Below, one piece after another: positions 1 to 21,500 of a DNA stretch of 64,000 bases. The position numbers and the translations under genes are program-made. The stretch is from Lunularia cruciata (lineage: Eukaryota; Streptophyta; Marchantiopsida; Lunulariales; Lunulariaceae). How positions within the stretch are numbered: the stretch's first letter is position 1; each line of letters starts with the position of its first letter. Under the pieces are notes generated by a model that saw only the letters and a program-made list of their open reading frames with translations, was not told the DNA's origin and did no database searches. The DNA lies in the NCBI GenBank assembly GCA_948567375.1, contig OX419758.1, positions 50,597,001 through 50,661,000 on the forward strand, given 5' to 3'.

Positions 1-191
1 CCGGGTATCTGATAAAATCATGTAAGCCAAGTAACTCAGGTCAGTTACACCAAGTGATCATCCAAATTTCAGGTGTTCTACTGTCCGTTTCTTAATCTTC
101 CAGAGACGGAAACCGCATACATCAGAACGGAAATGTTTGATGCTTATGATAAACAAGGTTCATAAACACGACAGCTTGGGTGGATGCTGAC

Positions 192-9039
<8,848 letters not shown>

Positions 9040-9126
9040 GATTCGAGGGGTCGCTAATATCGATGAGGATGGCGATAAAACCCACCCCACGCGATTGCAA
9101 AGACGTAAAGTTTGTTGATATGTCAT

Positions 9127-9599
9127 GTCTCATCCTGCTGCTCTATCCACCAATTGCATCACGTAACCCAATGCCGATGACATTTTAAGCTTTCAACTCG
9201 AAACAACGACCAACCAACCTCAACTTCAATTTCAAAAACCGTGATATTTAACATCTAAATTCGGAACACCTCAGCCGGGAAACAGCATCAGCGATACCTG
9301 GATCAATTGCTAAAATCCCCCGACAGTGGTGGAATCGGACATTGGCAGTGACAAACAGGGGATAGCGTTAAACCCTAAACCCTCCACCAGAGACTGCAGA
9401 CTATCTCATGGTACTCTGTTGAGCATACCGTGACTATTTCAGAGTACTACGGCGGAGCCTTTTACTGCGATTTCATTATCGGCTGAAAGTACGTGGTAGA
9501 CACAAGGTGACAAATTTGTACTAGATTTCCCATCACATCTTAATTTGAAAGAGTTGATGGAGTTCGGGAGAGTGCGGAGACGGGAGAGGAAAGATATTC
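9127..9599 (-). promoter_or_regulatory. GYRA upstream flank, putative promoter and 5' UTR
   Basis: Sequence immediately upstream of the longest GYRA reading frame. It has no coding content on either strand and keeps the balanced base composition of the gene, before the AT-rich repeat region starts near 9,600. It contains the telo-box pair at 9370-9383. No TATA box is obvious. Promoter assignment is by position only. Confidence 0.45.
9370..9383 (+). promoter_or_regulatory. Double telo box (AAACCCTAAACCCT)
   Basis: Two overlapping AAACCCTA units, about 330 bp upstream of the GYRA start codon. In plants the telo box (AAACCCTA) is a known element in promoters of growth- and translation-linked genes. 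Two units are also just a minimal plant telomere repeat, so chance is not excluded. Confidence 0.5.
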
Positions 9600-10434
9600 A
9601 TGAGTGCTCTCTAGCATATAGCACTTGAGTGAATAGTCAATTCTAATAATTATTCAATCTATGTTCCATTGTACTTAAATGAAAAACTATGGAAAATTGA
9701 GTAGATAATTATAGAAAATTTTAAATTTTTTGAGGTTTTAGAATGATTATTATACATTGAGAATGATAGGTCAAGAATTCCCAATTTTAATCTCTTGGTA
9801 TTCATATCCGGCCCATGAGAACTTAGTTTGAAAAGTTTAGAAATGGGAATTGAAATTATGGGAATTACAAGAGTTTATAACTTTTAAGATTTGGAGAGAT
9901 AGTATTTACTCACGTGACTTGAGATACGAGGACTTGTGATTTTGTAAGTATGGGAAGAGATGGAGAAGAGAATCTTGTGTTATTATCCTTATTCTTGTGC
10001 TAGCCATGGTTACACTTTCCCATGTGGGACCGCACATAGCAATTCGGGATACACTAGGCCTTGTGTGTCATCGACGCTTTACCTTGCAAGGGATAAAGAC
10101 CCATGTGAGAAGGATGCACAAGGACTATGATTGTATCACTTGAGATACTCAAATGAGGCAAGCAACAACATTGATAGTAGACCACATCGATAGCAATGAC
10201 ACTTGAGATTATGCATGCTTCTTCTATCCCTTTGTTACCATTCTAGAGATTTCGATCGAGTCGTGCGAGTGGTTAGCTTCTCAAGTGGGTTGCATTTTGG
10301 GGTTATTTGAAACTAGTTTTCCATATCCACATCTATTCCATAAGCTTACCTGTACACTCCATAATGAGTGTATATAATGAGGCTAGATAGGCTTTTTGCC
10401 TACCACTTGTTTGTTTGGCACGTGATCCTTGGAT
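9600..10434. other. No gene recognised
   Basis: AT-rich sequence between the GYRA flank and the first retroelement fragment. No reading frame of note, RNA gene or repeat family was recognised. The drop in GC near 9,600 marks the change from gene to repeat-dominated DNA. Confidence 0.5.
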
Positions 10435-11460
10435 GAGTTAGTATGGTTCCTATTTGGCACCAACCTTAATATTGTGGATGATCCAACATTGGTTTAGATC
10501 TACTTCGACATTGTCTTCAAGCATCATGGGATGCCTCGTGTACTCATCTCCAATTAATTGTGATCCTCAATTCATTGGAAAATTTTGGCAAGCACTCTTC
10601 TAGATACTCCGCACCAAGCTTGTTTTGTCCATGGCTTATCATCCTCAAACCGATGGAAAATTTGAACATGCAAATTGCACCTTGGAAGATATGTTTTGTG
10701 CCTTTCAATGTTCACCATACCAATTGGGATGAATATCTTGAAGTTACAGAGTTTGCATACAATAATTCTAAACATGCAAGTACCAGATTCTCTCCTTTCT
10801 TCTTCAATTTTGGCCAAGATCCACTTGTTCTAGATTCCCTTCTTACTCCTCTTCCATCTGATGTCCTCCATACTTCCACCTTCTTGACCACCATATCCTA
10901 ATCCCTCCAACAAGCCAAATCTCATCTCTTTGTTGCTCAAAATTGTCAAAAACATTATGCATACCACCATCATTGTGATCTCACCTTTCAAGTTGGTGAT
11001 AAGGTCATGATCTCATGCAATAACCTACCCCTTCTACTTAATACCCGAGTTTGTAAACTTACTCTTAATTGGATATGGCCCTTTGATGTCACCCAAATCA
11101 TTTCTCTTGTTGCTTATTGACTTGCCTTGCATTGTCATATGTACATATGACAAAGCATCCACCTTATCTTTCATATTTCCAAGTTGAAACCCTTTGTTCC
11201 TAATCCATCTTTTTTCCTCTTGTGTCCAACCTCCTCTTCCTCTTGTCCCTATCAATGATTATGAAGAGTATGAATTTGATCATATCCTTGCACATTGTCA
11301 CATTCAACGAGGCCGTCAACAACATATAGAGTACAAAGTCCTCTCAAAAGGGTATCTCCTTCATGATGCCACTTAGGAGCCTCTTTCTCATTTGTAGAAT
11401 GCACCAATGGCCATCCATGAGTTTGAAGCTTCAATGGCGATGAAGGCGGCACCAACTAGC
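10435..11460 (+). pseudogene. Type-B chromovirus integrase and chromodomain, 5'-truncated
   Basis: Plus-strand remains of a Ty3/gypsy integrase. Readable pieces in order: HHGMPRVLIS near 10,520, YHPQTDGKFEHANCTLEDM (10,637-10,700), EFAYNNSKHASTRFSPFFF (about 10,750-10,810) and a chromodomain at 11,260-11,440 (EEYEFDHIL, EYKVLSKGY). Stops and frameshifts are frequent, and nothing upstream of the integrase core survives. The same protein is far better preserved in the copy at 22,715-23,760. It ends in a polypurine-type stretch (aatgggagaata, 11,461-11,472) followed by its LTR. Confidence 0.85.
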
Positions 11461-11472
11461 AATGGGAGAATA

Positions 11473-11941
11473 TGCAATAATATAGAATTTAGCAATGAAG
11501 TTAAAGCTAACAAACTAGCAAATATGCCAAATTAGCCTAGAATATTCTAGAGTATCTAGTTAGCTACTTGGTACCCTCCCAGTGTTGGGTAATGTGCATG
11601 CCCAGTGGTGACTTCTAGGAGGAAGCTTCTTGGGAAGCTTCCCAACTAGCTTAGCTTACATCCCAAGTAGATAGCTTCTAGAAGCTTGGCATGCAAGCTA
11701 AGCATGTCGAGTAGGCGGTTTTTAAAAGAGAGTTTCTTGAGAAATTTCCTAATTAACTTAGCTTGCACTTCAAGAAAGCAACTCAAGGAAGCTTCTAGAG
11801 AAGCTTCTCAAGAGCCTTGTATGCTCCCTATAAATACCAAAGCCAAAGCTCATGTTAGGCATTTGAAGTTTTCCACACACTCAAGTGTCTTGGTGCAATT
11901 TTCTATTCTCTTATTTCTTTCCTTGGTCTTGGTCTTTCACA
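11473..11941 (+). repeat. Type-B 3' LTR of the truncated element
   Basis: Homologous to the LTRs at 22,304 and 27,536. Starts tgcaataatatagaattt (family start TGTAACAATATGGAGTTT), ends ggtctttcaca, and has a TATA box (ctataaatacc). It is longer than the ~411-bp norm owing to an extra ~55 bp near 11,563-11,620 that the other copies lack. The repeated aagcttc motifs of the family are present. Confidence 0.85.
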
Positions 11942-12023
11942 GTAGATTTCTCATATGAACTCTATTGGGGCTTAGCTTCATTTTACCTATTTCATCTTAC
12001 CCTTGTACTGCTTGATGTGCTCT

Positions 12024-12754
12024 TGTAATACTCCAAGGACAAGAGAAGAGAGAAAACACATATTACACACTCAACATTCGGTGCCCCAAAGGAACACCTT
12101 CTCTTTATATATAGACAAAGAGGATCTCCTCCAAGGAAGCTCCACCATAGGATTAGGCACATAGATAGGTGACATGTCAGCAAGCTCCAACCTTGGATTA
12201 CTTACTTGGATGGGTGACATGTTGGTCTAGGTCCTATTTGGTTGGTCAAACAAGCTTTGACCAGAGAGAATCTTTTAGGGAATCTTCTTGTAGGAGTCTC
12301 AAAATCATGTAAGGTACCATTGGAAAGCTCTTGGCAAGACAAAACAGGGGGGAAGGAAGGCTAGCTTCTCTTTTGGTGGAGGGGAATGCACACATTTTTG
12401 AGGCCTAATTCATCCGTTTAGGCCTCCGAAATTCCCTTCAAAGATTTCAAGCATATTTTGGTTCCTACTCTATTAGTAGAAGTCCCTTTTGGTGATAACT
12501 CTTTCTGATATGTTTAGTCCATCATGTGTAACATCCTTCCAGATGTTACCAAACCCATTCTCACCTTTAAATCATATGTCTAGCTATTGGTTCTAAGGTT
12601 CTCAAGTCTATTTCGGTTTTTGCTCTATTAGTAGAAGTACTCTTTTGGTGATACTTCTATCTAATCTATTTTGACCATCATGTATAACATCAGTCTAGAT
12701 GGTTACCAAACCGAATTTCACATCCAGATCATATGGCTAGCTCTTGGTATTACA
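12024..12754 (-). repeat. Type-C element 3' LTR (731 bp)
   Basis: On the coding strand begins TGTAATACC and ends GTATTACA, with terminal inverted TGTAATAC/GTATTACA. Contains a TATA-like stretch (tctatatataaagag). The U3 region carries an internal direct duplication of about 150 bp: coding-strand unit 1 is 12,603-12,754 and unit 2 about 12,450-12,602. Confidence 0.93.
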
Positions 12755-12768
12755 GACCTCACGCCTTT
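12755..12768 (-). other. Polypurine tract of the type-C element
   Basis: Coding-strand aaaggcgtgaggtc immediately upstream of the 3' LTR, where plus-strand DNA synthesis is primed. Confidence 0.6.
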
Positions 12769-13850
12769 GAAGACACAACATCCTCATTGTGCAATTGTTG
12801 CTCAAATGCTTGCACCAACACCGGTGCATGTGTCAAATTGGCAACATGCTCCCATGTTGTTTCATAGAGGGGGTAACCTTTCCAGTGTACTAGATATTCT
12901 ACCCATAGATGGCAAGTACCACGCATGCATTCTTGGAGAATACACTCCACTTCATATTCCTTTGTGCCATCAATGAGTGTCAGACAAGGTTGAATGTCTT
13001 GTGTGGAATGACCCTGGTCTGATCGGGGAGCAAATCTACATAGAAGGGAAACATGGAACATTGGATGGATCTTCATGTGTGGTGGTAGGTCAAGGCGATA
13101 GGCCACAGCACCGATACGACAAAGAATCAAGAAAGGCCCAATAAAACGAGGTCTGAGCTTACGAGATCCAACTAATGTGAGTTTGGTTGTTGATAGCCAC
13201 ACTTGATCCCCAACATTGAATTCCATCCCTACGATGTGCATCAGCATACTGCTTTTGTTGATTTTGTGCAATCTATAATTTGTGTTTAGCGCTCTCCACA
13301 CCGTGTTGGATTCTAGAAACAAATGTGTTGACTGCATCAACCTTGGTAGCCATTGGATGGATCTTCATCAAGCTAGAAGGTGTGAAAGGATGCTCACCAT
13401 ACATGAGGAAGAACGGAGTGACCTGGGTGGATGCATTCATCAAATTGTTGTAAGCAAATTCCACCAATGGGAGTAAGGTGTCCCATCTCTCTTGCTCTTC
13501 TAAGGTGAAGTAGAATGTAACATGTCTTCAATCGTGTGATTAGCATGCTCTGTTTGGCCCTCTGTTTGTGGGTGGTAAGTTGTGGACATGGCCAACTTGG
13601 TTTTGAAGGAACCAAAGAGTGTTCACCAAAACAAAATGGTGAATTGAGTGCCTCTATCGGTGATAAGTACTCTAGACAAGCCATGGTGAGAGAAGACTGC
13701 ATCTAAGTATAATTGAGCTAGTTGTGGAGCGGTCACATCTTTGGTGGTAGGGCGTACATGAATCATTTTGCTGAGCCGGTCCACAAAGACCACGATGGAG
13801 TCAAACCTTGAGGTGGTCTTGGGTAATTCATATACAAGATCCATACTCAC
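12759..13850 (-). pseudogene. Type-C integrase with C-terminal chromodomain
   Basis: Integrase core reads SMDLVYELPKTTSRFDSIV, VFVDRLSKMIHV and VLITDRGTQF with the first two catalytic Asp residues visible; the YHPQTEGQTEHANHT segment with the Glu follows near 13,560. A long open stretch (12,759-13,340) carries the integrase C-terminus (FNVGDQVWLS, PRFIGPFLI) and a chromodomain at 12,800-12,965 (KEYEVECIL, YLVHWKGYPLYETTWE). Chromodomains bind methylated histone tails and steer insertion into heterochromatin. Several stops interrupt the core. Confidence 0.92.
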
Positions 13851-14079
13851 TTGTTCCCAATGTTAGGTAGGCGTGAGGAGAGGTTGAAGGAGCACTCCAA
13901 GAGCTTGATTACAAGCTTTGTTCTATTGAAAAAGTAGGCAGTTGCACACGTAGTCCATCACGTCATTGCTCATCTTGGGCCAATAGTAATGGCGTTGGAT
14001 TGCATCCAAGGTCTTGTCCACTCCGACATGACTTGCAATGACCAAATCATGACATTCCGCTAGAATGGTGGTGCATAAT

Positions 14080-14660
14080 TTTGGGACATTTGGGATCCAT
14101 AATCTACCATCACAAAAGGTGAGCCCTTGGGTGGTAATGATGCCTTTGGATGATTGCGCTTCTACAATCTATGGATCAGTTTTTGTAGTAGCTAGAATCT
14201 CTAGCCAGAATTCAGGGTTAATATTAACCTCTACCACCAAGTTGTTTGCCATTAGCATGCACGTGAATGCATCTACAAGTTGCTTCTTACCTTCCACGTA
14301 GGTGAAGCATTGTCGCCACTCTACCCACCAAATCTGGCAACAAGATAGATCCTTCTGCGTCTTGAGGTAGACTAGAGGTTTGTGGTCTGTCTCAACTACA
14401 AATGCCTTCTCACCCAGATAGTGCTTCCAATGTTGGGTTGCCAGAACAATGGCTAGCTCTTCTTGTTCTGTAGTGTGGTAGTTGCGCTCTATTGGTAACA
14501 AATTTTGAGAGAAATATGCAATTGGATGCCATCCGTCATGCTACTCTTGTTGTAGGACTGCTCTTATTGCTACGCCTGATGCATCTATAGTCAACTTGAT
14601 TGGTTGTTTTGGGTCTTACCACTTCAAGATTGGTGCATGTAGCAAGCGGCTTTCAATTCT
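14080..14660 (-). pseudogene. Type-C RNase H
   Basis: Readable run RNYHTTEQEELAIVLATQHW then KHYLGEKAFVVETDHKPLVY, the retroviral-type RNase H that removes the RNA strand during cDNA synthesis. The Glu of TEQEELA and Asp of ETDHKPL match catalytic residues of the family. Preceded by a more damaged stretch joining it to the RT. Confidence 0.88.
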
Positions 14661-14775
14661 TGAAAGACCAACTCTTGTGCAGTTCCCCATGTCCACTTCT
14701 TTTCCTTGCCAAGTAGTGTCGTTAAAGGTTGTGCAACCTTGGAGAAGTCCTTGATAAATCTACGATAGAATCCAG

Positions 14776-15597
14776 TCAACCCCAAGAAGCTCTTGAGTTA
14801 AGTCTGATCTTTTGGGGCACACCATTTTTGAATCGCCCTCTTTTATTTGTCAATACTTGAATGCCCTCTGCACTTACTCTATGCTCCAAGTAGTGTACTT
14901 TAGACTTGCCAAACTTGCACTTTGAGATTTTGGCATACAATCTATTTTGTCTTAGAATCTGGAAGACCTCTCTTAGATGTTGTTTGTGTTCCATCATTGT
15001 GCTATTGTATACTAAGATATCATCCAAGAAAACAAGAACAGACTTATCCAAGTATGGACAAAATATGTCATTCATTAGACTCATGAAAGTGGCATGTGCA
15101 TTGGTGAGGCCAAAAGGCATCACAAGATACTCGAAGTGGCCATCCTTTGTTTAAAAGGCAGTTTTGTACACATCCTCCTCTACAATTTGGATTTGATTGT
15201 AACCGCTCTGTAAGTCCAATTTGGTGAAGTATCTTGCTCCATGGAGTTGATCAAATAGGTCATCCATGTGAGGTAAGGGGTATTTTTTCTTTACTATTTG
15301 TTGATTGAGACCTTGATAGTCAATGCACATGCGCATAGTACCATCCTTCTTCTTCACAAACAAGACATGAGCCCCATATGGTAATACGTTAGGTTGGATG
15401 AACCCCTTCTGCAGCATCTCCTCAATTTGAGTCTTACACTCCTCCAACTCATGAGGTGATAGGCAATATGGGGCCTTATAAGGAGGTGTCTTCCCCGGGA
15501 ATGTCTCAATTTTATGATCTACTCTCCTTTTTGGTGGTAATCCTGAGGGTAGATCATTGGGAAAGACATCTTCAAATTCATCTACCACAGCCTTCAA
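14776..15597 (-). pseudogene. Type-C reverse transcriptase
   Basis: RT fingers and palm: [45 protein letters not shown] and the active-site block VFLDDILVY (FLDD at about 15,020-15,032). One in-frame TAA near 15,151 and a frameshift near 14,830 break the frame. Confidence 0.93.
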
Positions 15598-15630
15598 TTT
15601 CTCAAGAACTTGTCTATCGAGTTGTACACT

Positions 15631-16113
15631 CTAGACTTCTCTTATTAGACCCAAGAAACATCTATCGGTCTTATAGAGAGTTGCCGTCTCTATGACATAT
15701 AGAGGTAGATCCTGCTTGAGTGATTTTTCTTTAACCCTAATAATTGACCATTTGTGGGTTCTCACTACCTTCTTCCTCCAATCTACCATAGGGTTGTAAT
15801 GCTCTATCCATGGCATGCCTAAGATTGCATCATAACAAGCTAATTGTATCACTTGCTACTCAATTGCTTCCTTATATTCTCCTACAGAGAGTGTTACCCG
15901 TCTAGGTAATGATTCAATCCTCTCTATTTGCCCATTAGGTAACTCTACTTCTTCACTCCTATCTCTCTCTAGATCCATTCCCAATCTTATTGCAACAAAG
16001 CAAGATAAGAAATTCTTTGTTGCTCCTGGATTGCTTAATACTCTCACTTGATTGCCTTCTAAGACTACATTCATGACAATCAATTGTGAGGTTGCCTTTT
16101 GGGATCTTTGCAC
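15631..16113 (-). pseudogene. Type-C aspartic protease
   Basis: Two pieces: VVLEGNQVRVLSNPGATKNF and, after a stop, YDAILGMPWIEHYNP. The family active site is D-[ST]-G-A; here it reads NPGA, so the catalytic Asp is lost (Asp to Asn, a G-to-A type change). The ILGMPW block is the conserved second half of retropepsins. Confidence 0.85.
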
Positions 16114-17257
16114 ATTAGTCTTCTTCCTTCCCTCGCTTCTCTTCTTCCATATTGAGCCAATAAGGCCACGGGTACATTTACTGGTGATCTTTGTTTTTCG
16201 AAGTGATTTCCACCTCCTCCTCTTTAATGCACCTCTCCATGTTGTTCAAAGATTGCCTGTACAAAGGCCGAGGGCCTCTAGGGAAACCAGTGCAATAATT
16301 GGTAGATATGTGCCCAATATGGCCACAATTGTAACAACAACATTTTTCTACTCGAGTTCCTTCTCCTCATGGGACTCCATCTCTTTGTTCTTATACCCGT
16401 CCACGCTCCTCTTGAAACGTTCATGCTCCTCCATCTAGAAATCAAAGGTTGCCCAATTCCATTGGCATTGGTCCACCCATGTGTATCATTTCTGCCCAAT
16501 AGTGTTGAGGTGGAACTACTCCTTCACCTCCACCCAATGCTCTTGCTATTCTCTGTGCACAAGCAATGGCTTCAAATACCATGCGAGGATTTTGCACCAT
16601 GACTTCTTGGCAAATCCGTTCCTCGTTTGAAATTGTCAAGAGCCTCTACTAGACTCATGTTGGTTATTGCAACTTGTAGATCCAAAAATGCCTCCACATA
16701 CTCTTGTACGCTATTCTTTTATCTCAATCCCCATAGTTGGGTTTGAACCATCTGCACAGAATCCACCAATTGGAAATTCTTCAGCAATCCTTCTTGCATT
16801 GCTGTCCACGTGACCTCCCTTCTCTCTACCAATATGGATTGTTCCCAAGCACCATACCATGTGAGGGCTTTATTAGTCAAGTACACACATGCAAACACAC
16901 CTGCAGCATGCTCCATGATCTCGGTTGAGAACAATCGGAAATATTGATTCATTCTCAAGATCCAATTTTCCACTACTCTCATCATACGCTACTCCTTGTA
17001 AGGCTCAATGTTGTAGGTCTTCTTCATCTGGAGTAGCAATGTGGCTTCATAATGATAGGGTTCGTAGGCATAGGTGCCTCTCCAAGTACTTTAGTCGCAG
17101 GTCCTGGGTTTTGAGATGGCTCTTCTCCTTGCATGGCTTGATTGTTCCTGAGGATTTGCACTTGACTTTGTAATGTCTCCATGGTCATCTTAATCTCTCA
17201 AAATTCATTCAACATCCCTTGCATTCCTTGCACCAGCTCTTGCAATTGTGGATCCAT
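16114..17257 (-). pseudogene. Type-C gag with zinc knuckle
   Basis: Nucleocapsid/capsid protein. Start ATG at 17,255-17,257 (MDPQLQELVQGMQGMLNEF, then a stop). The gag domain is at 16,719-16,985 (NQYFRLFSTEIMEHAAGV, TWYGAWEQS). A zinc knuckle at 16,292-16,336 reads CYNCGHIGHISTNYC, spacing CX2CX4HX5C, one residue longer than the usual CX4H-X4-C. Stops and frameshifts throughout. Confidence 0.87.
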
Positions 17258-17847
17258 GGTTCCTGCAACACTCAATTGCTAATATCTACTTCAATATAGA
17301 GTCAATATGATCACTCTGGAAGGCGCACAAACTATCAAAACTACCATTGGGACCTCAGAAGCTATCACTTGTTGATAATACTCCTCGCCAAAATTCCCAA
17401 CCACAAATTCTCTAAACATCACTTTTGGTCTCACTACATAACAGATTTCTACTTGAGTGTTGAAAGGGAGAGGATTTAGGACATTCACATCCATATTATC
17501 ATAACAAAATGTAGATTTTCAAATCTTACTCTCTATCATATATCACCACAGGTAGAATCACCAGGTTTGGTGAGTTCATCACACTATCCATGAATTCTAC
17601 GCCAAAGTGATAAACTAACAATACCCTCATTTGCTCACACCGGATGTACATAACCTTGATGTGGAATGGATTCAAGAATGGAAAGCTAGGTGTGGAAAAT
17701 TGTCCTCCTGGTGCATCCATCCCGTCTGCTCTCTAAAGTCCTTCCTAAGTCTAGCAATTACTCTATGTTCTCTGCCTCAAATTACTTAATTTTAATAGTT
17801 TGTGCTCTTCCAAGATGGGTGATCCACTCTCTTGAACTAAGACACTT

Positions 17848-17859
17848 GCTCTGATACCA
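17848..17859 (-). other. Primer binding site, initiator tRNA-Met
   Basis: Coding-strand TGGTATCAGAGC, one base inside the 5' LTR end. This is the exact site complementary to the 3' end of plant initiator tRNA-Met used by most Ty3/gypsy elements. Leader 17,258-17,847 follows without coding content. Confidence 0.95.
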
Positions 17860-17860
17860 T

Positions 17861-18581
17861 TGTAATACTTTGAGGACAAAGGAAGAGAGAAAAAACACAA
17901 ATTGCACACACAACATTCGATGCCCCAAAGGAGCACCTTCTCTTTATATATAGACAAAGAGGACCTCCTCCAAGGAAGCTCCCCCATAGGATTAGGCACA
18001 TAGATAGGTGACATGTCAGCAAGCTCCATCCTTGGATTACTTACTTGGATGGGTGACATGTTGGTCTAGGTCCTATCTAGTTGGTCAAACAAGCTTTGAC
18101 CGGAGGGAATCTTCTTGTAGGAGTCTCAAAATCACGTAAGGTACCGTTGGAAAGCTCTCGGTGAGACAAACCAAGGGGTAAGGAAGGCTGGCCTTTCCTC
18201 TATTGGGGCGAAGCGTGTACATTTTTGAGGCCTAATTCATCCATTTAGGCCTCCAAAGTTGCCTTCAAAGATTTCAGGTATATTTCGGTTCCTACTCTAT
18301 TAGTAGAAATCCTCTTTTGGTGATAACTCTTTCTGATTTGTTTAGTCCATCATATGTAACATCCTTCCAAATGTTACCAAACCAATTCTCACCTTTAAAT
18401 CATATGTCTAGCTATTGGTTCTAAGGTTCTCAAGTCTATTTCGATTTTTGCTCTATTAGTAGAAGTACTCTTTTGGTGATACTTCTACCTGATCTATTTT
18501 GATCATCATGTAAAAAATCATTCTAGATGTTACCAAACCAAATTTCACATCTAGATCATATGGCTAGCTCTTGGTATCACA
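17861..18581 (-). repeat. Type-C element 5' LTR (721 bp)
   Basis: Partner of the LTR at 12,024. Plus-strand start tgtaatac at 17,861, end tatcaca at 18,581. Same U3 duplication and TATA-like tract. The many mismatches to its partner indicate an old insertion. Confidence 0.93.
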
Positions 18582-18586
18582 TCTCT

Positions 18587-21500
18587 ACCCATCCTTTGTG
18601 TTTTCTATGTGATCGCATTTTCCCATTCGAAAGAGGCTTTTGAATTTTTGCCTTCTAATAACTTTCCACATATTAGAATGATGTATAGGTGCTTTGAAGA
18701 AATTATGACACATATTCCAAGATTATTAATAAAAATAAATACAAATGAAACTATACTTGTAGTTAGGTTTGATGGGCCAAAAACACCTTGTGTTTTATTT
18801 TTATGCTTTGAATTGCTATTGTCTACATGGCTCTAATCTACGGTTTATATATAAATAGAGATAGTAGTGATAAAATTCAATTATTTTTGTCTTTTCTATT
18901 AAATGATATTTATATATGATATATTAGTCATTATATATATAAAGGTTGATTAGATGTCTTTTGCTTAAATATAGCTTATTGGGTTCTTTTTTCCAAGGGC
19001 ACCTATATAAAACATTAATTCAATTAATCTTACTAAGCTCTTTAAATTAATTTCAAATGAATAGATAGGAAGGAAATCTCAATCTTTTAATTTTAATCTT
19101 AAGTTATATTAATAGGCCACATGACAAAACAAAGTCTTAATATAGGTCAACCCCATACTTTGATGAAGAAATATATCTGGTTAAACTTCCTATGCTTTAT
19201 ATTGAAACTGATTTTTATTTCTTAATAATATTATAATCATGATCATGTTCAAATAATAAAATATATAATTCCTCTAAATAAAACAGAAAATGGTACATTC
19301 ATAGTATATTTTAGTTAAACTTATCTTTGAAGAAAATAATCAAATCAACATCAACTAGATTATAAATAATTAATTTTGTTGCATTGATCTATATTTGTAA
19401 ATAATCCCACTTGGGTTTGTATTCATACTATTTATGGAAATAAAAGGGCTTGGGATAGTATTCTAGACTAGGCACTACCAAATGCAAATAAGATGCCACT
19501 AAGAATTTGGAAAATGCATGCAAGTACAAGGATTGTTTGGATCAAATTTAAACCTAATGTTTCTTGATTTACAAGTCTCATTCACAAACTCAAGTTGAGG
19601 TTGAGTTGAAAAGATTAAACTAAGTTTAAGAATTATTTTAAAATTGTTAACGGAATTGTGGATTTAGATTACAAATTTGCAAATGATGGAAAATTACAAT
19701 AATTCTATTTACAAGGAAGGTTGGGTAACTTTTATCTACTAATTGTTTAAAGTCTTTGTGGTAGCAGTGAGAAGCTTCCTAAATTTTGCACCTAATGAGA
19801 CCAGAATTACCAAAAGTAGAGAAAAAGTCTTCAAAAAGGAAAATTATGCTAAACTCTAGAGTCTAAACTCTCTTAATATTTTAGTAGAGTCTAAACTCTT
19901 TCGTATCTTGTATATAAGTTTAGACTCTACTAAAATTGGAAGATTCAAAGTAAATAGTTATTCAATCGTACTTCTATGGTCCAAATCCCTAGATGTGAAC
20001 AATAAAAAAGATTTTATTTATGTGCTTCCTGTAAAATTTCATCCAATGTAATTTAAATGTTTGCAATAGCATTGTAAATCTCTTTGGCCTTTGATCTAGT
20101 AGATAAATATCATAAAAATTAGAGCATTAATATAATTATTTTAATGATAAAATGAAAAAAATGATCATTTTTGTCTTAGTTACAATTTATCATAATTTGG
20201 ATCTAAAACCATACGATCGATGGTAAAAATCTATAAAAATATTGGAATCACAATTTTAAACTAAGCAAACAAAATTCTATCTATAAATTTAAGTAACTTA
20301 TATTTACTATCAATCTCAAATGGTCATGGTAGTATTAGAAATTGCCTTTCAAAGAATAAAGACCGTACAAGATGGAGAATTAATGTAGAGGTCATGGGAA
20401 ATGATAGATAACTAATCTAGAAGTATGGAGAAATGAAAAATCTAAATAGGCTTCTATTATATATAATATATTTTTTATTTAGTATAAAATTTCAATACTT
20501 AAAAATAAAAATCTATTTAATACAACATAATATGACCAAAATTATAATGACAAATAAGGCTAAAGATCATACCAAAAAGCTATAGTAAGGTCTTCATTAA
20601 GTATCAATTTAACTTATTTGTGATAACTTTTTAGAGCTATTTGAGTATTACATCCAATTACCAAAATTGCATGAAGTAAAATACCAATATATAAGTTATG
20701 TGCAAACTAAAATTAGTCTTACTCCCTCTTTTGGTATCTAAAGTCATACTATTAGAATAAAAATTGTGAGATTTAAGGATCAAAGCTTTGATATATTTCT
20801 TTTGACCTTTATCATTCTACATGTATTCCATTTAGTATTTATCATTCTACCTGATTGTTGCGCATTGATATCTTTTGCCCTTATTCCTTCAAGGTCTCTA
20901 AACAGGAGGCACTAAAAAGAAAATATAACTCCACCTCCTAACTTTTAGATTTGCAATCTAAACTTCAAAATCTATATTCCATAATTCCCAATCTTACACA
21001 TATGTAAATTTGGTACCTACCACTATTTTCTAGTTCTTGTTTGACTTTCCCTAGTTTTTCTATTACTTGGTTGCTTACTTTCTCAAAAGAGAATAAGAGA
21101 AATATTAGTCCCAATTAGTATAGGTTAGAGTGCACTATAGATGATATTAATTTGGAACATATATTAGTCAATTAAAATATAGGTTAATTATCCAAAATAA
21201 AATACTAGTTAATTATCCAAAATAAAATATATATTATTATAAAGATACAACTTTTTTTCTATGTAGTATGAATGGTATTATTAAAAATATAATATAGGGT
21301 GGAGTGAAAAATCATAGTCATATTGAACATTGTATTATGGGAAGTTATTATACTTATTCACTATTGTTTTGGTATGCAAGTTATTATAAACCTCCTACAA
21401 ATCTTATAGAAAGTATCTAAAAATTTTCATCAAAGAATATTTGAAAGGTACATAAGAACACCATAAGGATGAAAGGTGTTGTGGAACCTTCAAAAAATTA

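Larger units (their letters stand above)
12024..18581 (-). mobile_element. Type-C Ty3/gypsy chromovirus, complete but inactive
   Basis: Full-length LTR retrotransposon read on the minus strand: 5' LTR 17,861-18,581, primer site, leader, gag, protease, RT, RNase H, integrase with chromodomain, polypurine tract, 3' LTR 12,024-12,754. Flanks are gctct (12,019-12,023) and tctct (18,582-18,586), a 4/5 match to the 5-bp duplication gypsy elements make. Gene order with RNase H before integrase defines Ty3/gypsy; the chromodomain defines a chromovirus. Every domain carries stops or frameshifts, so it cannot move on its own. It inserted just downstream of the truncated type-B element. Confidence 0.93.

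Noticed and set aside
9370-9383. Interstitial telomere
   Set aside because: Only two units; treated as a telo-box promoter motif instead.
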